Of a stretch of 64,000 nt of DNA, positions 1-8,233 are shown one piece after another. The translations under genes and the position numbers were made by a program. Within the stretch, counting starts at the first letter, position 1, and each line of letters begins with the position of its first letter. Source of the stretch: Duganella sp. OV510 (lineage in GTDB: Bacteria > Pseudomonadota > Gammaproteobacteria > Burkholderiales > Burkholderiaceae_D). Location of the stretch: the NCBI RefSeq assembly GCF_900100205.1, contig NZ_FNEQ01000006.1, forward strand, positions 354,738 to 418,737, read 5' to 3'. The notes under the pieces are model-generated. The model ran no database searches, was not told where the DNA came from, and saw nothing but the letters and a program-made list of their open reading frames with translations.

Positions 1-2
1 CC

Positions 3-137
3 TCCGCAGGTTTTCTTTATGTCGCGATCAGCCACTTGATGCCGCAACTGCAGCGCAAGGATACATTGCGCGACAGCCTGCCTCAGGTAGGACTGATCGC
101 CATCGGCATACTGGTCGTCGTGCTGATCCTTGATTGA
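3..137 (+). CDS. ZIP-family metal transporter, C-terminal fragment
   Basis: This is the last 44 codons of a gene that begins before the window, ending at TGA 135-137. The translation contains FLYVAISHLMPQLQR followed by a hydrophobic C-terminal helix (IAIGILVVVLIL), which resembles the final two membrane segments of ZIP (zinc/iron-permease) transporters. These transporters move divalent metal ions across the inner membrane. The stop abuts the stop of the convergent fucosidase gene with no spacer. The family call rests only on this tail, so substrate and subfamily cannot be stated. Confidence 0.6.
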   Translation, partial: SAGFLYVAISHLMPQLQRKDTLRDSLPQVGLIAIGILVVVLILD

Positions 138-2579
138 TCAGTTGAATGTCATAGTTGCCTTGCCGTGCGCGTCCAGTGTCATCTCGGTCAGGCGCTGTTT
201 GTAGCGCACTTTAATAATTTGGCCAGCCTTGCCGCGCAGTTGCAAACGTTTAAGCTTGCTTCGAGACCAGTCCACGTCCAGCTCCACGCCGCCGCGTGCG
301 CGCACCCCGTGCAGCGCGCCTTCCGGCCATGCCTTAGGCAGGGCCGCCAGCACATGGATTTCACCGCCCCATGATTGAACCAGCATTTCCAGAATTGCCG
401 CTGTCCCGCCAAAATTGCCATCGATCTGGAAGGGTGGGTGGGCGTCGAACATATTCGGGTAGGTACGCTCCGGCCCGAGCAAGCCTTGCAGGATGGTATA
501 GGCCCGCTCGCCTTCGCCCATCCTGGTCCATAGCGCCAGTCGCCACGCTGTTGCCCAGCCGGTAGATTTGTCGCCTCGCGTGTTAAGCGTTACCTTGGCT
601 GCGGCGATCAGCTCCGGTGTGTCACGCACATTGATTTGCCCGCTCGGGTACACACCATAAAGATGTGATACATGCCGATGTTGCTGCTCCGGCGCGCCGG
701 CATCCCAGTCGTCCAGCCATTCCTGCAGCTGGCCTTGGGCGCCGATACGATCGGCCGGCACGCGGGCACGCATGGCGCGCAAGTCAGTGGCGAATGCCGC
801 GTCATGGTCATCCAGTATTTGGTGCGCCTGCAAGGTGCACGTGAAGAGATCACGAATGATCTGGCGATCCATGGCCGGCCCCGCGCAGGTGGCTACTCCC
901 TTGTGGTGTTCATTTTCCGGCGAGATGGACGGCGAGGTCACCAGTCCGCGCCCTTGTGCATCCTCGACCATGGTGTCCATGAAGAACAGGGCGGCTCCTT
1001 TTAGTAGCGGATAGATGCGGCGCAAGTAGGCAGGATCGGGGAGATAGTCGTAATGGTCCCACAGCGCCTTACAAAGCCAGGCGCCGCCGCATGGCCACAT
1101 TCCCCACAGCGCGCCGTCGATCGGCGCCGCCGCCCGCCACAGGTCGGTGTTGTGATGCGCAACCCAGCCACGCGCACCATAGGACTGTCTGGCGGTGATC
1201 GCGCCGGTGACACTGAGGTCCTCCACCATCCGTAGCAGCGGCTCGACACACTCTCCCAGGTTAGCCGATTCCGCAGGCCAGTAGTTCATCTGCGTATTGA
1301 TGTTAATGGTGTACTTCGAACCCCATGGCGGGTTGTTCCCCTCATTCCAGAGCCCTTGTAGATTCGCAGGCTGGCTTCCAGGGCGCGATGAAGACAGCAG
1401 CAAGTAACGGCCGTACTGAACGTAGAGTGCTGCCAACGATGGATCAGCGTGCTGCTCTGCCTCGGCGATGCGCTGGTCTGTTGGGCGCTCATCGGCGACC
1501 TTTGGTCCAATACGCAGCGACAGGCGGCGGAACAGTGCCTGATGAGCAGCCACATGATCGCTGCGCAGACGGGAGTAAGACTTGGATGCGGCAGCCTCGC
1601 CATGCTTGCGAGCGATTCCAACAGGGGCGCCACTGACATCGTCGTACTTGATGTAGCTGGTTGCCGCCGAAATAATCAGCGTCACATTGGAGGCGCCGCG
1701 CACTTCAATGCCGTCTCCGCGCGCGACTATCGTGCCATCGCCATCGCCATCTGCGCGGATGCGAACCGCATAACGCAGCGCTGCGGGAATTCCCGCTACG
1801 GCGATGTTGCTCCCTTCGACTAGCAAAGCCCGCTCGCCATCCGCACGGACAGACAGGGACGTCGGACGCTTTTCAGTGTGCGATGATTCGCGATAATCCC
1901 AGGGAGCAGCGGCGCTGCGGTTTGCTTGATTGCCGCCGCTGTAATCGGATAGTCCATAGATCGCGTCTGATGGGTGGCGGTAGGTGAGATCGAAATTCAT
2001 CATCCCGCCTGTGGTGGACAGGCGCATAACGATCACCTGATCGGGTACGCTGGCAAAAACCTCTCGTTTATATTGCACTTTGCCGTGCCGGAAGCGCGTA
2101 GAGCAAATGGCCGTATCCAAATCCAGCCAGCGACGATATTCCGTTGCGGCGCCAAGGCCCGTGAAGTTCAGAAGCAGATCGCCAGCAGCGCCGTAGGGCA
2201 TCTGTGTCTTGGGAATGCCCATCATCGAACGTTCGATGAGTTCTGCTGCGTCGGCAAAATGACCGCTGGCGACTAGAGCGCGTACCGGTGGCAATGCAGC
2301 GAGCGCTGCAGAATTATTCGGGCTATAGGGACCACCTGCAAACAGGGTATCTTCGTTCAGTTGCAGCCGCTCCTGTGCGATACGGCCAAAGCACATGGCC
2401 CCGATACGTCCGTTACCGACTGGCAGCGCCTCAACCCAGGTGCCTGCTGCCTGTTCATACCATAGGGCGAGATGCTCTTGCCTGCCTCGCGTGGTCGCTT
2501 GTACTGCGGCCCCGGCCAACCCCGGGAATGCCGATGCCAGGCCGGCGGATACCATGAAACTGCGTCGTGTGGTTGTCAT
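138..2579 (-). CDS. GH95 family alpha-L-fucosidase, exported
   Basis: The 813-residue product matches glycoside hydrolase family 95, which removes terminal alpha-L-fucose (or related sugars) from plant and animal glycans. It has an N-terminal beta-domain (WVEALPVGNGRIGAMCFG, LNEDTLFAGG). The catalytic barrel carries NLQGLWNEGNNPPWGSKY and MNYWPAESANL, and HHNTDLWRAAAP lies further on. Full length matches the family. The start chosen, at MTTTRRSFMVSAG, places a twin-arginine signal (RR at residues 5-6) at the N-terminus and predicts periplasmic or outer export. A longer start at 2633 would add 18 residues; neither start has a strong ribosome site. It is monocistronic and convergent with the ZIP gene. 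The exact linkage specificity is not determined. Confidence 0.85.
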   Translation of the reverse strand: MTTTRRSFMVSAGLASAFPGLAGAAVQATTRGRQEHLALWYEQAAGTWVEALPVGNGRIGAMCFGRIAQERLQLNEDTLFAGGPYSPNNSAALAALPPVRALVASGHFADAAELIERSMMGIPKTQMPYGAAGDLLLNFTGLGAATEYRRWLDLDTAICSTRFRHGKVQYKREVFASVPDQVIVMRLSTTGGMMNFDLTYRHPSDAIYGLSDYSGGNQANRSAAAPWDYRESSHTEKRPTSLSVRADGERALLVEGSNIAVAGIPAALRYAVRIRADGDGDGTIVARGDGIEVRGASNVTLIISAATSYIKYDDVSGAPVGIARKHGEAAASKSYSRLRSDHVAAHQALFRRLSLRIGPKVADERPTDQRIAEAEQHADPSLAALYVQYGRYLLLSSSRPGSQPANLQGLWNEGNNPPWGSKYTININTQMNYWPAESANLGECVEPLLRMVEDLSVTGAITARQSYGARGWVAHHNTDLWRAAAPIDGALWGMWPCGGAWLCKALWDHYDYLPDPAYLRRIYPLLKGAALFFMDTMVEDAQGRGLVTSPSISPENEHHKGVATCAGPAMDRQIIRDLFTCTLQAHQILDDHDAAFATDLRAMRARVPADRIGAQGQLQEWLDDWDAGAPEQQHRHVSHLYGVYPSGQINVRDTPELIAAAKVTLNTRGDKSTGWATAWRLALWTRMGEGERAYTILQGLLGPERTYPNMFDAHPPFQIDGNFGGTAAILEMLVQSWGGEIHVLAALPKAWPEGALHGVRARGGVELDVDWSRSKLKRLQLRGKAGQIIKVRYKQRLTEMTLDAHGKATMTFN

Positions 2580-2711
2580 GTCTCTTATCGTAGTTTTTTC
2601 TCCATTCTGGGACGAAGTGCCGCTATTCCTCAATTGCGAAATTCGGTAATGGAGAAATGAAATTGATCAGCACTAGATTAATCTGCTTTCATTTTTTCTT
2701 GACCATAACGA

Positions 2712-2733
2712 AACGATACGGTATCGTATCGTT
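2712..2733. promoter_or_regulatory. TetR-type operator, 9-bp perfect inverted repeat
   Basis: The arms AACGATACG and CGTATCGTT are perfect reverse complements separated by GTAT. The site lies 23 bases before the likely TetR start and within the probable promoter, as expected for an autoregulatory TetR operator. Confidence 0.65.
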
Positions 2734-2756
2734 ATGTTGAGTCAATGGAGCGAATG

Positions 2757-3440
2757 ATGGTCAGAACAAAAACGGAAGCGCGGCGGTCGGCTCTGCTGAC
2801 AGCTGCACGTGACGTATTCCAGGAGGTCGGCTTCGACCAGGCATCCATGGACGTGATTGCCGCCAGGGCAGGGAGCTCAAAGGCGACGCTGTATCGCTAC
2901 TTCGATTCGAAGGAAACGTTGTTCACCGAGCTGATGCAGAACTCTGCCAACGCGCAGGGCGGCGGAATGATGGCCTTGCTGCACCAGAGTGGTGGTGCGG
3001 CGCCCGACATTGAGCTTACTGCTGCCGTGCCAGTGGCTAATCCAATGCTGGACCCCGCTGCAGATGTGCTGCCAACCTTGACCAAATTTGGCGAGTACAT
3101 CCTGTCCGCCTTTCATACCCCCGAGTCGCTCGGCGTGCAGCGCATGGTTATCGCGGCTGCGGTCAATCCGGATATCGGCGCCTCGTACTACGAGCAAGGA
3201 CCGCTGCGCGCCATGCAATATCTGGGGCACTACTTGCAGCAGGTCTGCTCAAGCGGGAAATTGCGCAAGTCCGATGTTCATGTCATGGCCTGTCATTTTT
3301 ACGGACTTATTGAGTCCGAGGTTCACCAACTTGGTCTGTTCAACGTGATGACCACATTGGAACCTGAGCGTGTGGCTGCAACCGTTGCACGCGCCCTGGA
3401 CGTTTTTATGCGGGCCTACGGTCCCGATCGCCAACCTTGA
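2757..3440 (+). CDS. TetR/AcrR family transcriptional regulator
   Basis: This 227-residue protein has the TetR N-terminal DNA-binding domain: ALLTAARDVFQEVGFDQAS, then the helix-turn-helix AARAGSSKATLYRYFDSKE at about residues 35-53. The C-terminal domain is AefR-like. TetR proteins repress transcription until a ligand binds the C-terminal domain. I chose the ATG at 2757 because GGAG lies 6 bases upstream; an ATG at 2745 in the same frame is possible. A perfect inverted repeat sits just upstream, suggesting autoregulation. The genes that follow on the same strand (MipA/OmpV, MlaA, DoxX, b561) are plausible targets, by position only. Confidence 0.85.
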   Translation: MVRTKTEARRSALLTAARDVFQEVGFDQASMDVIAARAGSSKATLYRYFDSKETLFTELMQNSANAQGGGMMALLHQSGGAAPDIELTAAVPVANPMLDPAADVLPTLTKFGEYILSAFHTPESLGVQRMVIAAAVNPDIGASYYEQGPLRAMQYLGHYLQQVCSSGKLRKSDVHVMACHFYGLIESEVHQLGLFNVMTTLEPERVAATVARALDVFMRAYGPDRQP

Positions 3441-3448
3441 TTTTTCCA

Positions 3449-3459
3449 CCCCCCCCCCC
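3449..3459. repeat. Homopolymer tract of eleven C residues
   Basis: Eleven consecutive C bases lie between the TetR stop and the mipA-like start, ending 23 bases before that ATG. Such tracts can change length by slippage. Here it sits in the presumed leader of the MipA/OmpV gene. It could also be a sequencing weak point. Confidence 0.7.
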
Positions 3460-3482
3460 TGATCAGAAAGAAGGTTGATCTC

Positions 3483-4247
3483 ATGAGTATGCTCTCTCGC
3501 TTCACTTCCGTTGCGTTCTTAACCTTGGCCAGCGCATCAGCGTCAACTGCCAGTGCACAGGGGGACGCTGCCGCAGCGCCTAGTTGGGCGCTGGGTGCGG
3601 GCGTCAACGTAACCCAAAAGGGCTATCGCGACATTGATCGTGATGTGCTGCCATTGCCGCTGATTTCGTATGAAAGCAAATGGATCAGTGCATCGGTACC
3701 GACGTTGGACCTCAAGGCATACAGCGCAGATACTGTATCGCTACGTCTGCGGGCGCGCTATGCCCGCGATGGGTTTGAGGCCAAGGATTCGCCATTCCTG
3801 GCCGGCATGGCAGATCGCAAGGGCAGTGTATGGGTTGGTGGCGCTGCACTGTGGCGTCCCGGGTTTGCTAACTTCTCCGCAGAATTGTTACGCGACGCTG
3901 CTGGCCACAGCAAGGGAACGCGAGCCAAGCTACAGCTGGATCGCCGCTTCGCTCTTGGAGCCTTTGGCCTCACGCCCCGGTTGGGAGTGGAATGGCTTGA
4001 TCGCAAATTCGTCGACTACTACTACGGCGTGCGCGTGGATGAAGTACGTGGGGATCGTGCTTTTTATCAGGGCGATGCCAGCGCCAACATCGAAGCAGGC
4101 TTACGCTTCGACTACTCGTTTTCACGCCGTCATAGCGTATTTACCGATGTCCGTGTGACCCGTTTCGGTAACGCAATCAAGGACAGTCCAGTGATGGAAA
4201 AATCCGGCCAGACCGGTGTCAGCCTCGGCTACATCTATCGCTTCTGA
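3483..4247 (+). CDS. MipA/OmpV family outer-membrane protein
   Basis: The 254-residue product begins with a signal peptide, with likely cleavage after SASTASA (about residue 25). The mature beta-strand-rich protein contains the family features GAGVNVTQKGYRDIDRDVLP and a C-terminal GVSLGYIYRF ending in an aromatic residue, as outer-membrane barrels do. MipA/OmpV proteins are outer-membrane scaffolding or stress-related proteins; the exact role varies. An AAGAAGG ribosome site precedes the ATG. It follows tetR by 42 bases and precedes the mlaA-like lipoprotein by 74 bases, all on one strand, so an envelope-related operon under TetR control is likely. Confidence 0.8.
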   Translation: MSMLSRFTSVAFLTLASASASTASAQGDAAAAPSWALGAGVNVTQKGYRDIDRDVLPLPLISYESKWISASVPTLDLKAYSADTVSLRLRARYARDGFEAKDSPFLAGMADRKGSVWVGGAALWRPGFANFSAELLRDAAGHSKGTRAKLQLDRRFALGAFGLTPRLGVEWLDRKFVDYYYGVRVDEVRGDRAFYQGDASANIEAGLRFDYSFSRRHSVFTDVRVTRFGNAIKDSPVMEKSGQTGVSLGYIYRF

Positions 4248-4321
4248 CATGTGGCGCGCGTCCTGCGCGGCACCGCTGTAGTACCCCGTAAATTTACTTC
4301 ACTAATCTAAGGAGCATTCCT

Positions 4322-5032
4322 ATGAAAGCCCTCCGTACGCCTGTGCTAGTCGCAACGGTATTGTTGACCAGTGCGTGTGCCAGCCGCCCGATTCAATCGC
4401 CACCGCCAAGTCCTCCCACCGCAGAACGCAGCGCCAGCGTTCCTTGGGAAGGATATAACCGCCGAATCTACAGCGTTAACAGCACGCTCGACAAAGTGCT
4501 GATTCGTCCTGTGGCGGTGGCCTATGACTGGGTTACCCCTGACCCGGTGCAGGCCAGCGTGACCAGGTTCTTCGGCAACCTACGCGAGCCGGTCACGGCA
4601 GTCAATCAAGCCCTGCAGATGAGACCGGCGCCAGCGGTGCAATCGCTAGGCCGGTTTGTGGGCAATTCAACGGTCGGCGTTGGCGGGCTGTTTGATCCCG
4701 CGACGCGGTTTGGCATGGCGCGGGAGCAGGAAGACTTCGGCCAGACGCTGGCGACTTGGGGCTGGCGCGATTCGCGTTACGTGGTCGTGCCGCTGTTAGG
4801 CCCACGCACGGTGCGTGGCACGGTGGGCATGTTCGGCGACCAGCCACTGTCGCCAATCAGTCGCATCGACAGTGCTGGCGTTGCAGATAAGCTGACCTTA
4901 CTGCAAATGGCGGATGGGCGTGCCCGTGCGTTACAGGTGGACGGCATGCGCGAGTTGGCGTTGGATGAATATGCGGTCGTCCGCGATGCATGGCTCAACC
5001 GGCGCGCACAGCAAATAGAGATACATCAGTAA
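4322..5032 (+). CDS. mlaA: MlaA (VacJ) family outer-membrane lipoprotein
   Basis: This 236-residue lipoprotein has a type II signal with lipobox TSAC (Cys19). The mature part shows the MlaA hallmarks WEGYNRRIYSVN, VRP-type AYDWVTP, FFGNLREPVTAVN, GRFVGNSTVGVGGLFD and EDFGQTLATWGW. MlaA removes misplaced phospholipids from the outer leaflet of the outer membrane and hands them to the Mla pathway. No other Mla genes (MlaB-F) are seen here, so this is an isolated copy, possibly a second paralogue under TetR control. AAGGAG stands before the ATG. Whether it truly joins an Mla complex is not shown. Confidence 0.85.
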   Translation: MKALRTPVLVATVLLTSACASRPIQSPPPSPPTAERSASVPWEGYNRRIYSVNSTLDKVLIRPVAVAYDWVTPDPVQASVTRFFGNLREPVTAVNQALQMRPAPAVQSLGRFVGNSTVGVGGLFDPATRFGMAREQEDFGQTLATWGWRDSRYVVVPLLGPRTVRGTVGMFGDQPLSPISRIDSAGVADKLTLLQMADGRARALQVDGMRELALDEYAVVRDAWLNRRAQQIEIHQ

Positions 5033-5162
5033 ATAACCGGGTGGTTAGGGATAGATGCGCCTCAATTGTCAACCTAGGAGAAATAGTTTGATCGCTAAAC
5101 GGGTATTTATTAACCCTGAAATGGAAGATATCATTTCTCCATCAATCAACTAAGGAGTAATC

Positions 5163-5600
5163 ATGCAAGCCCAAAACACCCCTGCCAGTACCATTCGCAC
5201 CAGCACGGACGATGCCGGTAAATTAGTCCTTCGCGTTGCGCTCGCAGTTACTTTGCTCTTTCATGGCATCTCGAAACTTATCGGCGGCATTGGCTTCGTC
5301 GGCGACATGCTGGCTCAGGTCAATGCACCGGCCTTCCTGGGTAATCTGGTCTATGTCGGCGAGGTTGTCGCTCCCCTGCTGATACTGGTGGGTGTGTTCA
5401 CCCGCCCGGCAGCGCTGATCGTTGCCATCAACATGATCGTTGCTATCCTGTTGGTGCATACCAGTCAGTTCTTCACGCTCAACGAGACAGGTGGCTGGGC
5501 ACTGGAGTTGCAAGGCATGTTCTTCTTCGGCGCTGTCACGGTGGCATTGCTGGGTGCAGGGCGCTTCAGTCTGGGCGGCGCCAGCGGCCGTTTTAACTGA
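5163..5600 (+). CDS. DoxX family membrane protein
   Basis: The 145-residue protein has a short polar N-terminus followed by four hydrophobic segments, including VLRVALAVTLLFHGISKLIGG and VGEVVAPLLILVGVFTRPAAL, matching the DoxX/SURF4-like family. Members are small inner-membrane proteins linked to redox balance or thiosulfate-quinone chemistry in some organisms; the function here is unknown. A good AAGGAG ribosome site precedes the ATG. It is separated from mlaA by 130 bases, which could hold its own promoter, and is followed after 23 bases by cytochrome b561, a pairing consistent with a membrane redox role. Confidence 0.8.
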   Translation: MQAQNTPASTIRTSTDDAGKLVLRVALAVTLLFHGISKLIGGIGFVGDMLAQVNAPAFLGNLVYVGEVVAPLLILVGVFTRPAALIVAINMIVAILLVHTSQFFTLNETGGWALELQGMFFFGAVTVALLGAGRFSLGGASGRFN

Positions 5601-5623
5601 CCCCATTCACCCAGGATTTCGAC

Positions 5624-6196
5624 ATGGCCAATCTCAATAAATTACCCACCGTATCGTCGTATCACCCCGCCGCCAAATTTCAGCATTGGCTGATGGCGGC
5701 CATCTGGATCGGCGCGTGGGTGATTGGCTTCATCGCGGTGCATTTTCGCGATGAACTCAACCCCCACCACCAACTGACGTTCCTGCATAAGGCGATCGCC
5801 AGCACCGTGCTGTTCCTGACAGCGGTGCGCATAGCCTGGCGCATCACAAATCCGGTGCCGGCCTTGCCGGCAACGATGTCACCCGCCATGCAGCGCGCGG
5901 CCCACTTCGGCCACTACGCGCTATACGCCTTTGCCCTGATTGCGCTGCCGCTGTCGGGATGGATGTGGAGTTCGGTGGCCGACAAGCCGATCATGGTGCT
6001 TGGCCTGGTTCAGTTGCCGCCGTTGGTCGGACCGGCGCCGCAATACTACGATCTCGCCAAGCTTGTGCATCAGTTGCTGGCCTGGAGTCTGGGCATGATG
6101 GTGCTTGGCCATGCAGCAGCAGCGCTGAAACACCATCTGGTCGACAAGGATGGCGTTTTACTCAGCATGCTGCCCAGGCGCAGCCGCAAGGGCTAA
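5624..6196 (+). CDS. Cytochrome b561 family membrane protein
   Basis: The 190-residue protein matches bacterial cytochrome b561 (CybB type): four membrane helices and haem-ligand-like histidines in FQHWLMAAIWIGAW, LTFLHKAIASTVL, AHFGHYALYAFAL and LVHQLLAWSLGMMVLGHAAAAL. Such proteins pass electrons between quinols and periplasmic acceptors. It lies 23 bases after the DoxX gene and is probably cotranscribed. Its last four bases overlap the end of the convergent nagR gene, so no terminator space is left between them. Confidence 0.85.
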   Translation: MANLNKLPTVSSYHPAAKFQHWLMAAIWIGAWVIGFIAVHFRDELNPHHQLTFLHKAIASTVLFLTAVRIAWRITNPVPALPATMSPAMQRAAHFGHYALYAFALIALPLSGWMWSSVADKPIMVLGLVQLPPLVGPAPQYYDLAKLVHQLLAWSLGMMVLGHAAAALKHHLVDKDGVLLSMLPRRSRKG

Positions 6197-7125
6197 AGTG
6201 CGGCCTCGGTCGCTGGAGCAGCCTGATCCGAAAAATAGTCGAAGATCAGGCTGCGCAGCCATTGGTTGCCGGGATCCCGGTGGTACTTGGCGTGCCAGAA
6301 GACGTTGATGTCGATCGGCGTCTTAACCACCGGATGCTCCACATAACGCAGGTTGAACGGCTTCACGCAAGCGTGGGCAAAGCGTTCCGGTACGCTGGTA
6401 ATCATATCGGTGGTGCTGATGATGTGGCCCACGGCGACGTAATGCGGCACTGTCAGTTTGACCTTGCGCTTGATGCCTTTGCGCTCAATGGTCGCATCCA
6501 TATCGGCATGGCCGGTGCCGGCTGCCACCACCACCACGTGGTCGGCGGCGCAGAATTCATCGAGCGTCAATTTTGGCTTGTCCAATGCGTGGCCAGCGCG
6601 GAACATGCATACATAGCGCTGGTGGAACAGCCTGCGCTGGAAGAATCCGGCTTTCAACTGCGGTAACAGGCCAATCGCCAGGTCGACGTGGCCAGCTTCC
6701 ATTTCATCGCGCAGGTTGACCGCTGTATTGCGGACCGAACTCACCGTTACACGCGGCGCCACCTTGGCCAGCACGTCCATCAGCTTCGGCAAGAAGTAAA
6801 TTTCGCCGATATCCGTCACACCCAAGGTGAACTTGCGATTGCTGGTCAGCGGGTCGAAGCTGTGCCTGTCGTTGAGCGAACTATGGATGGTGCTCAAGGC
6901 ATATGCGATAGGCTCCGCCAACTGGTTGGCGTAGGGCGTTGGCTCCATTCCTTTTGAAGTGCGCTGGAACAATTCATCGCCTAGCAACAGCCTCAAACGC
7001 TTAAGCGCGTTGCTGACCGCCGGCTGACTGAGGCCAAGCTTCTCTGCCACGATCGACACCCGCCGCTCCATCAGCAACTGGTGGAAAACCAGAAGCAAGT
7101 TCAGGTCTACGTCCTTCAGTTCCAT
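6193..7125 (-). CDS. nagR: LysR-type activator of salicylate catabolism (NahR/NagR-like)
   Basis: The 310-residue product matches NahR/NagR along its length. It begins MELKDVDLNLLLVFHQLL, carries the winged helix-turn-helix SIVAEKLGLSQPAVSNALKRLR at about residues 24-45, and has the effector-domain motifs VTDIGEIYFLPKLMDVL, GFFQRRLFHQRYVCM, AAGTGHADMD and NVFWHAKYHRDPGNQWLR. NahR-type activators respond to salicylate. I chose the start at 7125 because it aligns with NahR, although 12 more codons are open upstream. It is divergent from the nag operon across a 110-base promoter region with a NahR-like box, so it very likely controls that operon. Confidence 0.92.
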   Translation of the reverse strand: MELKDVDLNLLLVFHQLLMERRVSIVAEKLGLSQPAVSNALKRLRLLLGDELFQRTSKGMEPTPYANQLAEPIAYALSTIHSSLNDRHSFDPLTSNRKFTLGVTDIGEIYFLPKLMDVLAKVAPRVTVSSVRNTAVNLRDEMEAGHVDLAIGLLPQLKAGFFQRRLFHQRYVCMFRAGHALDKPKLTLDEFCAADHVVVVAAGTGHADMDATIERKGIKRKVKLTVPHYVAVGHIISTTDMITSVPERFAHACVKPFNLRYVEHPVVKTPIDINVFWHAKYHRDPGNQWLRSLIFDYFSDQAAPATEAAL

Positions 7126-7133
7126 AAAGTAAT

Positions 7134-7199
7134 ATTCATTTGAGTGATTTTGTTCATTCACGAGATTCTATATATTTATATTACATCAGTTCCTATACT
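7134..7199 (+). promoter_or_regulatory. Divergent nag promoter with NahR-like box
   Basis: ATTCATTTGAGTGAT at 7134-7148 fits the NahR/NagR box as I recall it (ATTCA, four bases, two spacers, TGAT). A -10-like TATACT lies at 7194-7199 with no good -35, as in activator-dependent promoters. The box centre falls about 65 bases before the expected transcription start, the normal LysR activation position. A second half-match ATTCACG is at 7156-7162. Confidence 0.65.
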
Positions 7200-7235
7200 C
7201 GTCACAAAACAGAACTACGAGACATGGATCGAATG

Positions 7236-8222
7236 ATGGAACTGATCGTACAACCGCTGGGCCAAAGCGTGCCCGTGAACGCCGGCGATAATCTGCTGGC
7301 AGTTCTCCGCGAAAACAATATCCCCATTTCGTATAGCTGCACCGCCGGCCGCTGCGGCACCTGCCGCTGCAAAGTGCTGGAAGGGCGGGTGGTGGAATCT
7401 GGCCAGGAAGCCAAGATCACCAACCCGAATGAAGGCCGCTACGTGCTGGCGTGCATGAGCACTCTGAACGAAAGCTGCGTCATAGAAGTCCCTGAGCCGG
7501 ACGAGATCGTCACCCATCCGGCACGTATCGTTAAAGCCGAGGTAGTAGCAATCGAAGACGCTACCCACGACATCAAGCGCATCGTCATGCGATGTTCGAA
7601 GCCGCTGTCGTTCTCGCCAGGTCAATACGCGATGTTGCAATTCACGCCGCAGCACATCCGGCCGTACTCGATGGCCAGTCTGGACAGCGATGGCCATCTG
7701 GAGTTCCATGTGCGCCTGGTACCGGACGGCCGTGTTACCGGCTACATCCGCGACAGCCTGAAAGTTGGCGACAGCGTGCGCGTCAGCGGCCCGATGGGCA
7801 CTGCTTACCTGCGTCAAAAGCACGAGGGACCGATGCTCTGCATCGCCGGTGGCACCGGTCTGGCGCCGGTGCTATCGATCCTGCGCGGTGCGCTGGCAAC
7901 AGGCATGCAAAACGAGATGCACGTTTATTTCGGCGTGCGCTCGCCGGCGGACATCTACTGTGCCGAGCAACTGGCTGCCATGGCCGAACAGCATCCCAAC
8001 CTGCACGTACAGATCATTGTCGCCATGGGCGAACGTGATGGCGTGCATCGTCGCGGCCTGGTCACCGACGCGGTGGCCGAAGATCTGCCCAATCTCGACG
8101 GTTGGCGCGCTTACCTGTGTGGCGCACCGCCGATGGTCGATGCCGCTACGTTGCTGCTGCGTCGACGCGGAATTCAACCTGAACACGTCTATGCCGACGC
8201 GTTCTATGCCAGTGCCACCTGA
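7236..8222 (+). CDS. nagAa: Ferredoxin reductase of salicylate 5-hydroxylase
   Basis: This 328-residue protein starts with a plant-type 2Fe-2S domain whose cluster cysteines are C35, C40, C43 and C73 (SYSCTAGRCGTCRC and LACMS). FAD-binding (RPYSMAS) and NAD-binding (CIAGGTGLAPVLSIL, YLCGAPPMV) domains follow. It passes electrons from NAD(P)H to the Rieske ferredoxin NagAb. The start at 7236 aligns with the MELLIQP start of NahAa/NagAa and gives the family length of 328; ATGs at 7224 and 7233 are alternatives. It is the first gene of the nag operon. Its stop overlaps the upstream ATG option of nagI. Confidence 0.9.
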   Translation: MELIVQPLGQSVPVNAGDNLLAVLRENNIPISYSCTAGRCGTCRCKVLEGRVVESGQEAKITNPNEGRYVLACMSTLNESCVIEVPEPDEIVTHPARIVKAEVVAIEDATHDIKRIVMRCSKPLSFSPGQYAMLQFTPQHIRPYSMASLDSDGHLEFHVRLVPDGRVTGYIRDSLKVGDSVRVSGPMGTAYLRQKHEGPMLCIAGGTGLAPVLSILRGALATGMQNEMHVYFGVRSPADIYCAEQLAAMAEQHPNLHVQIIVAMGERDGVHRRGLVTDAVAEDLPNLDGWRAYLCGAPPMVDAATLLLRRRGIQPEHVYADAFYASAT

Positions 8223-8233
8223 TGGAGACCCAG

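Noticed and set aside
2602..5145. Recurring TGGAGAAATGA-like motif near tetR and doxX
   Set aside because: Copies vary in orientation and distance to genes, and GGAGAAA is expected from ribosome-site-like sequence; too weak to call an operator.
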